A stretch of 47,432 bases of DNA from positions 1 through 47,432 of the IMG/VR virus record IMGVR_UViG_3300044858_000480. One strand, given 5' to 3'. The notes under the pieces were generated by a model that had not been told where the DNA came from, did not search any database, and saw only the letters and a program-made list of their open reading frames with translations. Made by a program: the position numbers and the translations under genes. This stretch comes from a virus. Shown here in pieces: positions 41,153-47,432 of the stretch; position 1 is the first letter of the stretch, and each line of letters opens with the position of its first letter.

Positions 41153-42304
41153 TTAGGAATCAGCGCTATCTGAGTCAACATAAGCGACTGCATCTAGTTC
41201 TTCCCATTGAATACCAAAGCGTACGAATACTGTGTATTCAATTGTGTCTTTCTTTGGCTTGTATTCACGGTTTACAGTGATGTCTCTCTGGAAGCCCCAT
41301 ACACGGTTCTGAGGGAATGTTAAATCAACATAACCTGCAGGGTAGTAAGGAACCTCAAGAACATCTACACCAAGTACACGAGTTGTACGTGAGTTACCTA
41401 GTGTTTGTGCTCCACCATCAAGGAATTCTTGACGATTTGCCTGTGTGCTACCAATACGATCAGCAAATGCTGATGAGATGGCGTCTGCAAGTGTACCGTT
41501 GTTGCGAACGATACCAGCAAAAGCATCAGTACCTGCGTAGAACTTAAGGTTTGACTTAAGTGCACGATACTTGCGTGGCATTGCTAGAAGCAAGCCCTGC
41601 ATTACTGATGTTGTGTAGTTGTTATCTGCAACAGTTGCTGCATACTCGTGTGCGTCGTTTCCGACTGTTCCACGGGTCTGCTTAACGAATCCTTCCATAA
41701 TTGAAAGGAATGCGTCTGAGCCTGTTCCAAGACCGTTGATAGCAAGATCTTCAATATCATTTGCGAAAGCATTGGTCATCAAGCGAACTAGATGATCTTC
41801 AAGTGCTCCACCTTCAATATTGTCTTCAAGTGCTTCAGTTGATACTTCCCAATCAAGACGAATCTTTTTGGTTGTTAATTCAACTTTTGTAAAGGTTGCG
41901 CCGATGTTTGTATAATCTGGTGCGCCTTGAGCAGCAGCACGAATTACACGCTCACCTACGTTTACCTTTTCAATTTCCATGGTGTTTGCTCTCATGGTGA
42001 CACGACGGCCATCTTTAGCGAGGACAGTTGCATCCCATACGTAGTCAATAAAACGACGTGCTTGCTCTGGTGCTAAAATACCACCTGCAACACCTGTTGG
42101 GTTTACTGCATTTGCTCCAGTTGTTGAACCGAATGCTGCAGTAGCAGTGTTACCAAGTTGTGATCCTACAGACTGTGCTGCAGAGTCCAAACCTGTTGCA
42201 CCACCAATACCACCAGAAACGAAACCGCCCTGAGAGTTAATCTCATTGCCTGCTCCGCCTGATCCTGGATAGTTTTTTTCTAGGTCTTTATTTTGTTCCG
42301 ACAT
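41153..42304 (-). CDS. Major capsid protein (HK97 fold)
   Basis: A 383-residue protein. After a Gly/Ser/Asn-rich, probably disordered N-terminus (1-72) come Leu-Ala-Pro-Glu-Gln-Ala-Arg-Arg-Phe (likely N-arm), a strand-rich E-loop region (about 95-155), a long spine helix (Asp-His-Leu-Val-Arg-Leu-Met-Thr-Asn-Ala-Phe-Ala) and a C-terminal P-domain ending Arg-Phe-Gly-Ile-Gln-Trp-Glu. The arrangement and the protease/scaffold gene just upstream identify it. AGGAGGTG precedes the ATG, and a strong terminator follows. Whether the N-terminus is cleaved by the protease cannot be told from sequence. Confidence 0.92.
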   Translation of the reverse strand: MSEQNKDLEKNYPGSGGAGNEINSQGGFVSGGIGGATGLDSAAQSVGSQLGNTATAAFGSTTGANAVNPTGVAGGILAPEQARRFIDYVWDATVLAKDGRRVTMRANTMEIEKVNVGERVIRAAAQGAPDYTNIGATFTKVELTTKKIRLDWEVSTEALEDNIEGGALEDHLVRLMTNAFANDIEDLAINGLGTGSDAFLSIMEGFVKQTRGTVGNDAHEYAATVADNNYTTSVMQGLLLAMPRKYRALKSNLKFYAGTDAFAGIVRNNGTLADAISSAFADRIGSTQANRQEFLDGGAQTLGNSRTTRVLGVDVLEVPYYPAGYVDLTFPQNRVWGFQRDITVNREYKPKKDTIEYTVFVRFGIQWEELDAVAYVDSDSADS

Positions 42305-42331
42305 TATTTTTCACCTCCTAGTGATTTTACC

Positions 42332-42907
42332 TTAGTTAAATAGGTCGGTTGATGTGAGGAAACGACCGCCCCATAGGGATTTTTGAACCACTTGTGGTGA
42401 TTCCTGTACGATCTCGCCTAGATCGCCAGACTTGCGGAAAGCGGTGTCTTGTTCTACAAGATCTACTCGCTTGCCAAACTCGTTAAAGTTATTCTTGATA
42501 CCGTTAACATCTGATGTTACTGCATCAAGAGATTTTGTTACTGCTGTTACCTTCTCATTAAGAGATTTGATAGTTGCAGCAAGATCGCCAAAGGCATTAG
42601 TAAGAGAAGTATTAATTTCTGAAACTGCCTTGGCAACTTCTTCTTTAACATCTGCAATAGATTTTTCCACTACATTCTCTACTTCAACTGCTGCTTTTGC
42701 AGCAGAAGATTCTGCACCACCATCATCCGATTTAGCAACAGCAAGTTCTTCAACTACTGGTGCTTCTTCAGCGACTGCAGGAGTTTCTGCTGTTTCTGCA
42801 ACAACCTCTGTTGTTACATCTGCTGCTACTTCTGCTGGCTGTGCCTCTGGAGCAATCTCTGCATTTTCAACTGCAGTTTCTACAACTGCTTCTGTTGATT
42901 CTGTCAT
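42332..42907 (-). CDS. Nested in-frame scaffold protein within the protease gene
   Basis: A second start inside the protease gene, in the same frame: ATG at 42907 (Met254), seven bases after a near-perfect Shine-Dalgarno AAGGAGGT (42922..42915). The 191-residue product would contain only the Glu/Ala/Val-rich segment and coiled-coil C-terminus, with no protease domain. This is the composition expected of a scaffold, and the arrangement parallels lambda C protease with nested Nu3. It would be made in excess over full-length protease, whose own start has no ribosome site. The sequence evidence is the SD, the spacing and the domain boundary; expression itself is inferred. Confidence 0.7.
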   Translation of the reverse strand: MTESTEAVVETAVENAEIAPEAQPAEVAADVTTEVVAETAETPAVAEEAPVVEELAVAKSDDGGAESSAAKAAVEVENVVEKSIADVKEEVAKAVSEINTSLTNAFGDLAATIKSLNEKVTAVTKSLDAVTSDVNGIKNNFNEFGKRVDLVEQDTAFRKSGDLGEIVQESPQVVQKSLWGGRFLTSTDLFN

Positions 42908-43666
42908 TTGATTTACCTCCTTAGTAATCTTAATTGTATTAATGCCTTTAGCACTATCAACTAAGAATTTTATCATTTCTGCATTATCTTTATCATTCTT
43001 TTCTATAAAACCAATATTTTGCATTTTGTTTCCAGTTACTGGACTTGTTACTGAATCAGAATCTGAAACCATAACAATGCCGTTTTCTGAATCCCAAAAT
43101 ACGTTCTCAATTTCTGTTTTTGACAAATATCCATCTACTACGTTTTGTCCATTTACCTTTTCAATAGATAAAATATTTGCAAACTGGTTTGCTGGATTGT
43201 CTACAAGAGATAACTCATGCAGTTCATATGTTTTGATTACACGAATTGTTTTATCAATTTTTTCATCATAAGCATCATCCCAAGTCTTTATATTGCCACC
43301 AATTGAAAATCCAGTGTATGTTCCATCTAAAACTTTTTCCCAAGCATCTTGTGCACCTTTAGAAACATATGCAGATACGTAAACTCCACTATAAAACTTT
43401 TTGTCGTTTGGATCAAAATATTTGTCTTCTTTAAAAGAAACAATCTTTCCTACAGCACTTGGCTGGTGCATTTCACGAAGATTGCCACGGAAGTTTTTAA
43501 AAGCCTCTATACTAGATTCTGTTGTAACTATGTCGCCTTGGCGATCAACGTTATCAAGCGTAGCAAAGCCAGACACCATACGGCGTTCAACATCTACTTT
43601 TCCAATGGGCATTGAAAGGCGAACATTGTCACCTTTAGTTTCCCAATGAGCCTTGTTTATTAACAT
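42332..43666 (-). CDS. Prohead protease fused to scaffold (XkdF/HK97-like)
   Basis: A 444-residue protein. Residues 1-165 resemble phage serine prohead proteases: a strand region ending Gly-Asp-Ile-Val, candidate catalytic His67 (Arg-Glu-Met-His-Gln-Pro) and Ser121 (Tyr-Thr-Gly-Phe-Ser-Ile-Gly-Gly), then Glu-Leu-Ser-Leu-Val-Asp-Asn-Pro-Ala. Residues 255-345 are Glu/Ala/Val-rich and the rest is coiled coil ending in a small folded tail, a scaffold-like part that guides prohead assembly and is then degraded. The ATG at 43666 has no Shine-Dalgarno, but a TGCTATAAT box ends 9 bases upstream, suggesting a leaderless mRNA. Confidence 0.82.
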   Translation of the reverse strand: MLINKAHWETKGDNVRLSMPIGKVDVERRMVSGFATLDNVDRQGDIVTTESSIEAFKNFRGNLREMHQPSAVGKIVSFKEDKYFDPNDKKFYSGVYVSAYVSKGAQDAWEKVLDGTYTGFSIGGNIKTWDDAYDEKIDKTIRVIKTYELHELSLVDNPANQFANILSIEKVNGQNVVDGYLSKTEIENVFWDSENGIVMVSDSDSVTSPVTGNKMQNIGFIEKNDKDNAEMIKFLVDSAKGINTIKITKEVNQMTESTEAVVETAVENAEIAPEAQPAEVAADVTTEVVAETAETPAVAEEAPVVEELAVAKSDDGGAESSAAKAAVEVENVVEKSIADVKEEVAKAVSEINTSLTNAFGDLAATIKSLNEKVTAVTKSLDAVTSDVNGIKNNFNEFGKRVDLVEQDTAFRKSGDLGEIVQESPQVVQKSLWGGRFLTSTDLFN

Positions 43667-43675
43667 AACGTTATA

Positions 43676-43684
43676 ATTATAGCA
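43676..43684 (-). promoter_or_regulatory. Extended -10 promoter, leaderless start of protease-scaffold
   Basis: The minus strand reads TGCTATAAT (43684..43676). The hexamer ends 9 bases before the ATG at 43666, so transcription should begin at or next to the start codon. There is no Shine-Dalgarno between. It lies in the 40-base gap after the portal gene. Confidence 0.5.
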
Positions 43685-43706
43685 CCGCTTTATATAGTTT
43701 TCTCAA

Positions 43707-45311
43707 CTATTGAGACGATCTACCCTCACCCTGTGGATTACGACCAGCAATCGTAGTTGATGAATCAGAATTATTATTTGTTCTTTCCGAATCTCTTTGG
43801 CGAGTACCCGCTAAATTTGCTCTAGAATCAGTCGCTTGTCTTGGCGACATAACAAAAGGATCATCCCCATCTGCCCTTTGTGGCAAGTCTAATTTTTCAC
43901 GAGCCTCATTAGGAGTCATAACCTGAGTCTTAACATAACGCTCAATAATCTGAGATTGAGCAATTTCATCAGTAAGGGTGAGTTCATTAAATTTAAGTTC
44001 AAGGATATCTGTTTTTTCTTTAATAATCTTATTAACTACTTTTTCAAGATGTTTTTGTGCTGGACGAGAGACCTGCTCCTTAAAAGTGCGATCTTGTGAA
44101 AGTGCTGCTGCAATGCCTGAATCAGCACCGCCAAGTTTAGAAATTGGAACCTGATGTGCAATTAAAATATCATCACGGTTTTGTTTACGATACTCTTTAA
44201 ATGATCCATCCTGGATACCATTTTCAATTGGCTCCATTTTAAATTCAACTTTATTACCATCACTATCGCCAGGAAGTGGGATATATAGTGTTCTATGAGA
44301 TTGGGCTTTTAGTCCAGTTTGTAAAAATCTAAACATTTTATCTTCAGCATCCCCCGATAACTTTGCACCCTTTAAAGTTACTACATATCTTGGAACTGCT
44401 TTATTTTCAAAGTAGTCAATATTATACTGAGACGCTAATTGATCTCCAATTAAAGATGGCATTGCTGCAACAATATCTGGAATACCATAAAATGTATTTA
44501 ATGGAGAGTATTCTTTAAGATGAATAATTTCATTTGGTCTTGGGTCTGTCCCCATAGGGTTTTGATTTTTTGCCCCAAAGTTTCTAAAGTAAACTACCTT
44601 TTGACCAATAATCTGAATAAATCCATCACGTAGACGACGTACACGAACAGTAGTTGCTGGAATATGCCCAACATATCCGATATCACCAGCCACGGTTCTA
44701 CCTACTTCAATAAATCCGTTTCCAGTTGCTTGAAGATCTGTATAAACCTTTTCCATAGTTTTTGTAAAACTATCGTCATCATTTAAACTTTCTAGCCAAT
44801 CACGTAATTGAATTTTTGCTCTTTCTATACGATTACGAGCACGATCTACTGCTGCTTGATCTTCATTCATTTCAAACCTTAACATGGTTCTATCTGAAAT
44901 ATCAAAACGGTATCCAAGACCAACTACGTTTTCTACTTTAGCATCAATCGCAGCATGGTTGGCAAATGATGTGTCATAGAAGTTGGCTAATTCATACATG
45001 TTATATGGTGGAGTAATTACGTCAAATAATCCGTAACCGTTCCTGTATACCGTGCCAGGATTAATCTGCTTTGAACTTGCCTCTACCCCCGAAGGTGTAA
45101 CATTTGCTGCATTTAAATATGCTTGGTTTGTTTCTGGGCTAATATATTTTGAAAGATTACGAGTTGTTCTACGACGAAAATTTTGGTCTAATCCAGAGTA
45201 GTCTTTTAAGTCTTCCCAACTTTTGTTAAAAGGGTCTTGATGCTTAAATGGATTTTCTTCTTTGTCCTGTGTATTAAGACCTACACGGATATATTCTTGC
45301 TCATCACTCAT
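43707..45311 (-). CDS. Portal protein
   Basis: A 534-residue portal forming the dodecameric ring through which DNA is packaged and to which the tail attaches. Helical wing residues (about 150-200) are followed by Asn-Glu-Ile-Ile-His-Leu-Lys-Glu-Tyr-Ser-Pro and Phe-Tyr-Gly-Ile-Pro-Asp near 265-285, typical of HK97/PBSX-type portals. A stem helix segment with Gln-Asp-Arg-Thr-Phe-Lys-Glu-Gln-Val-Ser-Arg-Pro comes next, then Thr-Pro-Asn-Glu-Ala-Arg-Glu-Lys-Leu-Asp-Leu-Pro. The last ~50 residues are polar and Ser/Asn/Arg-rich, likely disordered. AAGGA precedes the ATG, and it overlaps the small upstream gene by 8 bases. The protease, scaffold and capsid genes follow. Confidence 0.92.
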   Translation of the reverse strand: MSDEQEYIRVGLNTQDKEENPFKHQDPFNKSWEDLKDYSGLDQNFRRRTTRNLSKYISPETNQAYLNAANVTPSGVEASSKQINPGTVYRNGYGLFDVITPPYNMYELANFYDTSFANHAAIDAKVENVVGLGYRFDISDRTMLRFEMNEDQAAVDRARNRIERAKIQLRDWLESLNDDDSFTKTMEKVYTDLQATGNGFIEVGRTVAGDIGYVGHIPATTVRVRRLRDGFIQIIGQKVVYFRNFGAKNQNPMGTDPRPNEIIHLKEYSPLNTFYGIPDIVAAMPSLIGDQLASQYNIDYFENKAVPRYVVTLKGAKLSGDAEDKMFRFLQTGLKAQSHRTLYIPLPGDSDGNKVEFKMEPIENGIQDGSFKEYRKQNRDDILIAHQVPISKLGGADSGIAAALSQDRTFKEQVSRPAQKHLEKVVNKIIKEKTDILELKFNELTLTDEIAQSQIIERYVKTQVMTPNEAREKLDLPQRADGDDPFVMSPRQATDSRANLAGTRQRDSERTNNNSDSSTTIAGRNPQGEGRSSQ

Positions 45312-45699
45312 TTACAGCATCCTTTCCATACTTATCTAATGTTTGTTGTGCTGCATGCCAAGCACCTAAATCATTCATTGAAGGAATTAGTCCTTCTCTC
45401 ATTCTTTCTTTTTGTTCAGAGTATTCTTCTTCACTAATTCTTGTAAGTCCAGGAACAAAAACTGCCTTGCCTTCACCGTCATCTCCATAATGCATGGCAG
45501 CCTTTCTCAGTTCTGCAATTTTAGATAGATCGCCACGGTCTGAAGGTATGTTTAAAATTGACCCAGTGTCGTCTGTAAACCACTTTCCATCAGACTTTTT
45601 GTATACGTAAAGCCCCCAGTCATAATGCTTATCTATTACCTTGCGACGAACATTTTGTACATACGGTTTACCAGTTTTTGGGTTAATTAATGATTCCAT
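45304..45699 (-). CDS. Small protein of unknown function before the portal
   Basis: A 131-residue charged, soluble protein rich in Lys, Asp and Glu, with no recognised motif. It has strand-like Asp-Trp-Gly-Leu-Tyr-Val-Tyr-Lys and helical Glu-Tyr-Ser-Glu-Gln-Lys-Glu-Arg-Met-Arg stretches. I take the ATG at 45699; a GTG at 45705 is possible. There is no Shine-Dalgarno, but a TGATATACT box ends 7 bases before the ATG, which again suggests a leaderless transcript. It overlaps the portal gene by 8 bases, so it is probably expressed with the head genes, perhaps as a minor head or DNA-packaging accessory. Confidence 0.55.
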   Translation of the reverse strand: MESLINPKTGKPYVQNVRRKVIDKHYDWGLYVYKKSDGKWFTDDTGSILNIPSDRGDLSKIAELRKAAMHYGDDGEGKAVFVPGLTRISEEEYSEQKERMREGLIPSMNDLGAWHAAQQTLDKYGKDAVNE

Positions 45700-45706
45700 A
45701 ACCACA

Positions 45707-45722
45707 AGTATATCAGATTATA
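45707..45722 (-). promoter_or_regulatory. Tandem -10 boxes before the pre-portal gene
   Basis: The minus strand holds TATAAT (45722..45717) and then TGATATACT (45715..45707). The second ends 7 bases before the ATG at 45699, fitting a leaderless start; the first overlaps the stop codon of the LamG-like gene and would give an 11-base leader. No -35 is seen. This would drive the head gene block. Confidence 0.4.
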
Positions 45723-47432
45723 CTGGTGTAGCGACAGTGCTTGACCATTCTACCTCTGAGTATATTTTTAATTTTTCAGGCTGATAAATTAGCCCTTCGC
45801 CATCGTCAACTATAATTTTATTTGTCCCTATGTATGTTTTATAGATATCCAGCGGGTCAATTCCATAAAACTCAGATGAGCCTATAACCAACATGCCATC
45901 CCAAGTAAAGTTATTATTCCAGAATTGCCAATCAAGAGTTGTAAGGCCATCCGTTAAGACTTTATACCAAGGTCTAAAGGTTCTGCTTTCAACCTCTTGC
46001 AAACTATTTGCTTGATAATATGCAATATTATTAAATAGCGCTGGACCTGTAATATTTATATTTCCCAAATATGAATCACATACTAGGGATGTTAAAAAAG
46101 AAATGCCAATAGATGACCACTCTTTAAGAGATAAGACTGGTTCTCTTACGAGGTTGCCATTTAAATAAAAGGCAAGCCCATTATATTCAACTCCATTTTC
46201 ATTTAAGACAAATACTCTTGCCCTATTCATAGTAGCGCTATTTGCCTGAATATAAAATTTTAGTGTACCATTTTTATGATTAATTTCAAATATTTCTGTT
46301 GCTGTCTCTGGGAAAGTGTCTTGGTCATATCTTAACCATAACTGCATAGCGCTTACCTTATAAGATGTTGCCAGTTCTTTATTAATTGGAAGAGAGAGCC
46401 CACGATTTTCTAAAACATTAAGTTCTCCACGCACCTCTATTCCAGACGTTTTGGTTAGATATAAATATGGTGTGCTTTCTTTGTATATGCTAAATGGATT
46501 TTTTGATTTATAGTCAAAGTATATTCCATTTTTCTTATAAGGAAACAGATCTACGCCAAATCTTGTTCCAATAGGATTAGATGAATTATCATTAAAGGCC
46601 TGAGACGCCAACTGTAATTTATTTAAAAATATTGGTTTAGTTAAAATACCACGACTGTTAAATTCAAGAGTATAAACAATAGCAAGACTATTAAAATCTT
46701 TTGTTTTAATAGGATAAATCAATGTGTTATTTAACACTTCAAATCTTGTGGTCTCCCAGTCTTCATAATCACCTATATCAATAACCTTGTACTGGTTTAG
46801 TGCTTGTTCATTTGCAAATTGTGTTGAAATGTTTGCACCTTCAGAGACATATTGAAAAGTAATATAACTTTTTATTTGTGCTCCAGTTGTATCGTAATAA
46901 AGTCCAGCATTTCCAGATTCTTCAATTATGTTTGTAGTAGTTGGATATCCTAAATTAAACTGTAAAAAGTCTAAATCATAATATTCATCACCATTTTTAT
47001 TTTTTACAAATTGTCCAAAATAAGAAAGTGGCAAATAGTCTTGCCAACTTCCAGCAACGCCTATGTCTAAGAAGTATTTTTGATATGCTTCGGAAGGTAG
47101 AAGTGTGTAACTTGCTGTATGAGAAATCAATATTGAGCCATTGTCTAAAATAGCAATTCCATTTTCATCAAAATTATCTAATATTTTAGACAAATTTTTT
47201 GTATTACAAATACCAACAGAATAAATTTTTCCAGTAAAAGAATATTCTCCGAAGTTGTCTCCGCCTACATACATTTTTAAAGAATTTTGATTTCCAAAAA
47301 ATGAACTAACATTTCCACCAAAATTATCAGAAATATCTCTTAAATTAAATCCTGTTGCAAAAATGGTATTTGCTGTTATTGGGTCTGACGTAAAAAGTAG
47401 TTCAGTATTTCCATTATAGGTTAAAGAATATT
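45718..47432 (-). CDS. LamG/concanavalin-like structural protein, 5' end off the window
   Basis: The frame is open from the right edge to the TAA at 45718, 570 residues visible; the Met at 47274 is internal, since the upstream codons continue the same fold. The visible part is strand-rich, with at least two lectin-like units: Leu-Lys-Met-Tyr-Val-Gly-Gly ... Gly-Lys-Ile-Tyr-Ser-Val-Gly-Ile-Cys early, and Leu-Ala-Phe-Tyr-Leu-Asn-Gly-Asn-Leu ... Trp-Ser-Ser-Ile-Gly-Ile-Ser-Phe near the C-terminus, the strand pattern of LamG domains that bind glycans. No membrane segment is visible. It is probably a fibre or head-decoration protein. A location ahead of the portal, away from the tail tip, is unusual. 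Confidence 0.65.
   Translation of the reverse strand, partial: YSLTYNGNTELLFTSDPITANTIFATGFNLRDISDNFGGNVSSFFGNQNSLKMYVGGDNFGEYSFTGKIYSVGICNTKNLSKILDNFDENGIAILDNGSILISHTASYTLLPSEAYQKYFLDIGVAGSWQDYLPLSYFGQFVKNKNGDEYYDLDFLQFNLGYPTTTNIIEESGNAGLYYDTTGAQIKSYITFQYVSEGANISTQFANEQALNQYKVIDIGDYEDWETTRFEVLNNTLIYPIKTKDFNSLAIVYTLEFNSRGILTKPIFLNKLQLASQAFNDNSSNPIGTRFGVDLFPYKKNGIYFDYKSKNPFSIYKESTPYLYLTKTSGIEVRGELNVLENRGLSLPINKELATSYKVSAMQLWLRYDQDTFPETATEIFEINHKNGTLKFYIQANSATMNRARVFVLNENGVEYNGLAFYLNGNLVREPVLSLKEWSSIGISFLTSLVCDSYLGNINITGPALFNNIAYYQANSLQEVESRTFRPWYKVLTDGLTTLDWQFWNNNFTWDGMLVIGSSEFYGIDPLDIYKTYIGTNKIIVDDGEGLIYQPEKLKIYSEVEWSSTVATPV

Noticed and set aside
42324-42329. TAAAAT upstream of the capsid gene as a dedicated promoter
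   Set aside because: It has no TGn and no -35, and lies in AT-rich sequence. The capsid can be read from the protease promoter, so support is too weak.
42432-42911. Plus-strand open frame opposite the scaffold region
   Set aside because: It is the mirror of a low-complexity Glu/Ala/Val/Thr segment in the protease-scaffold gene.

Overview
This window is a stretch of an AT-rich double-stranded DNA bacteriophage with a long non-contractile tail (siphovirus type). All 47 genes I can support lie on the minus strand, so transcription runs from high to low coordinates. Genes are packed with ATGA, TAATG or short overlaps. No intergenic gap exceeds about 90 bases, and no tRNA, integrase, CRISPR array or insertion sequence is visible. 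Both ends of the window cut genes, so the genome is larger than this. The likely host group is an aquatic, low-GC actinobacterium. That is inference from the phage-type DnaE polymerase, the head and connector proteins, apparent leaderless starts, and a secreted Ala/Thr-rich surface protein with a short coiled coil and basic tail.

Layout in transcription order. (1) 47432-37297, head and neck: a LamG-like protein (cut by the window edge), a small pre-portal protein, portal, a protease carrying a nested scaffold, major capsid protein, a small head protein, four connector/neck/terminator proteins and the major tail protein. Terminators follow the capsid and major tail genes. (2) 37218-20305, tail: two paralogous tail-assembly chaperones, a 2533-residue tape measure with a LysM module, a distal-tail-like protein, a 1501-residue hub/fibre protein, a LysM tail protein and three smaller tip or fibre proteins. 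(3) 20293-8310, DNA metabolism: small Zn-ribbon and HTH proteins, DnaB-type helicase, DnaG-type primase, a probable ssDNA-binding protein, DNA polymerase III alpha (DnaE), a MazG-like pyrophosphohydrolase, RecA, a compact PD-(D/E)XK candidate, a Cas4/RecB-like Fe-S nuclease and a RuvC-like resolvase. (4) 8313-5687, a DUF1599-like protein and both terminase subunits, oddly placed after replication. (5) 5666-738, envelope module: a secreted Ig-like surface protein, a secreted PA14 adhesin on a long helical stalk, and two small membrane proteins that are holin candidates. (6) 708-1, a consensus sigma70-like promoter driving a proteasome/HslV-like N-terminal-threonine hydrolase and at least one further small gene.

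The strongest unusual points are these. The HslV-like peptidase start is a GTG that places threonine at residue 2, with Lys33 aligned exactly to the catalytic lysine. The capsid protease gene contains an in-frame internal start with a near-perfect Shine-Dalgarno, which would make a separate scaffold as in lambda C/Nu3. The tail chaperone pair looks like gene duplication in place of the usual frameshift. Extended -10 promoters (TGnTATAAT type) recur and sit 7-9 bases from the start codon of three genes, which suggests leaderless mRNAs. The two secreted proteins suggest that infected cells get a remodelled surface. No endolysin is visible in the window. Functional calls come from motif reading alone; no database search was possible.
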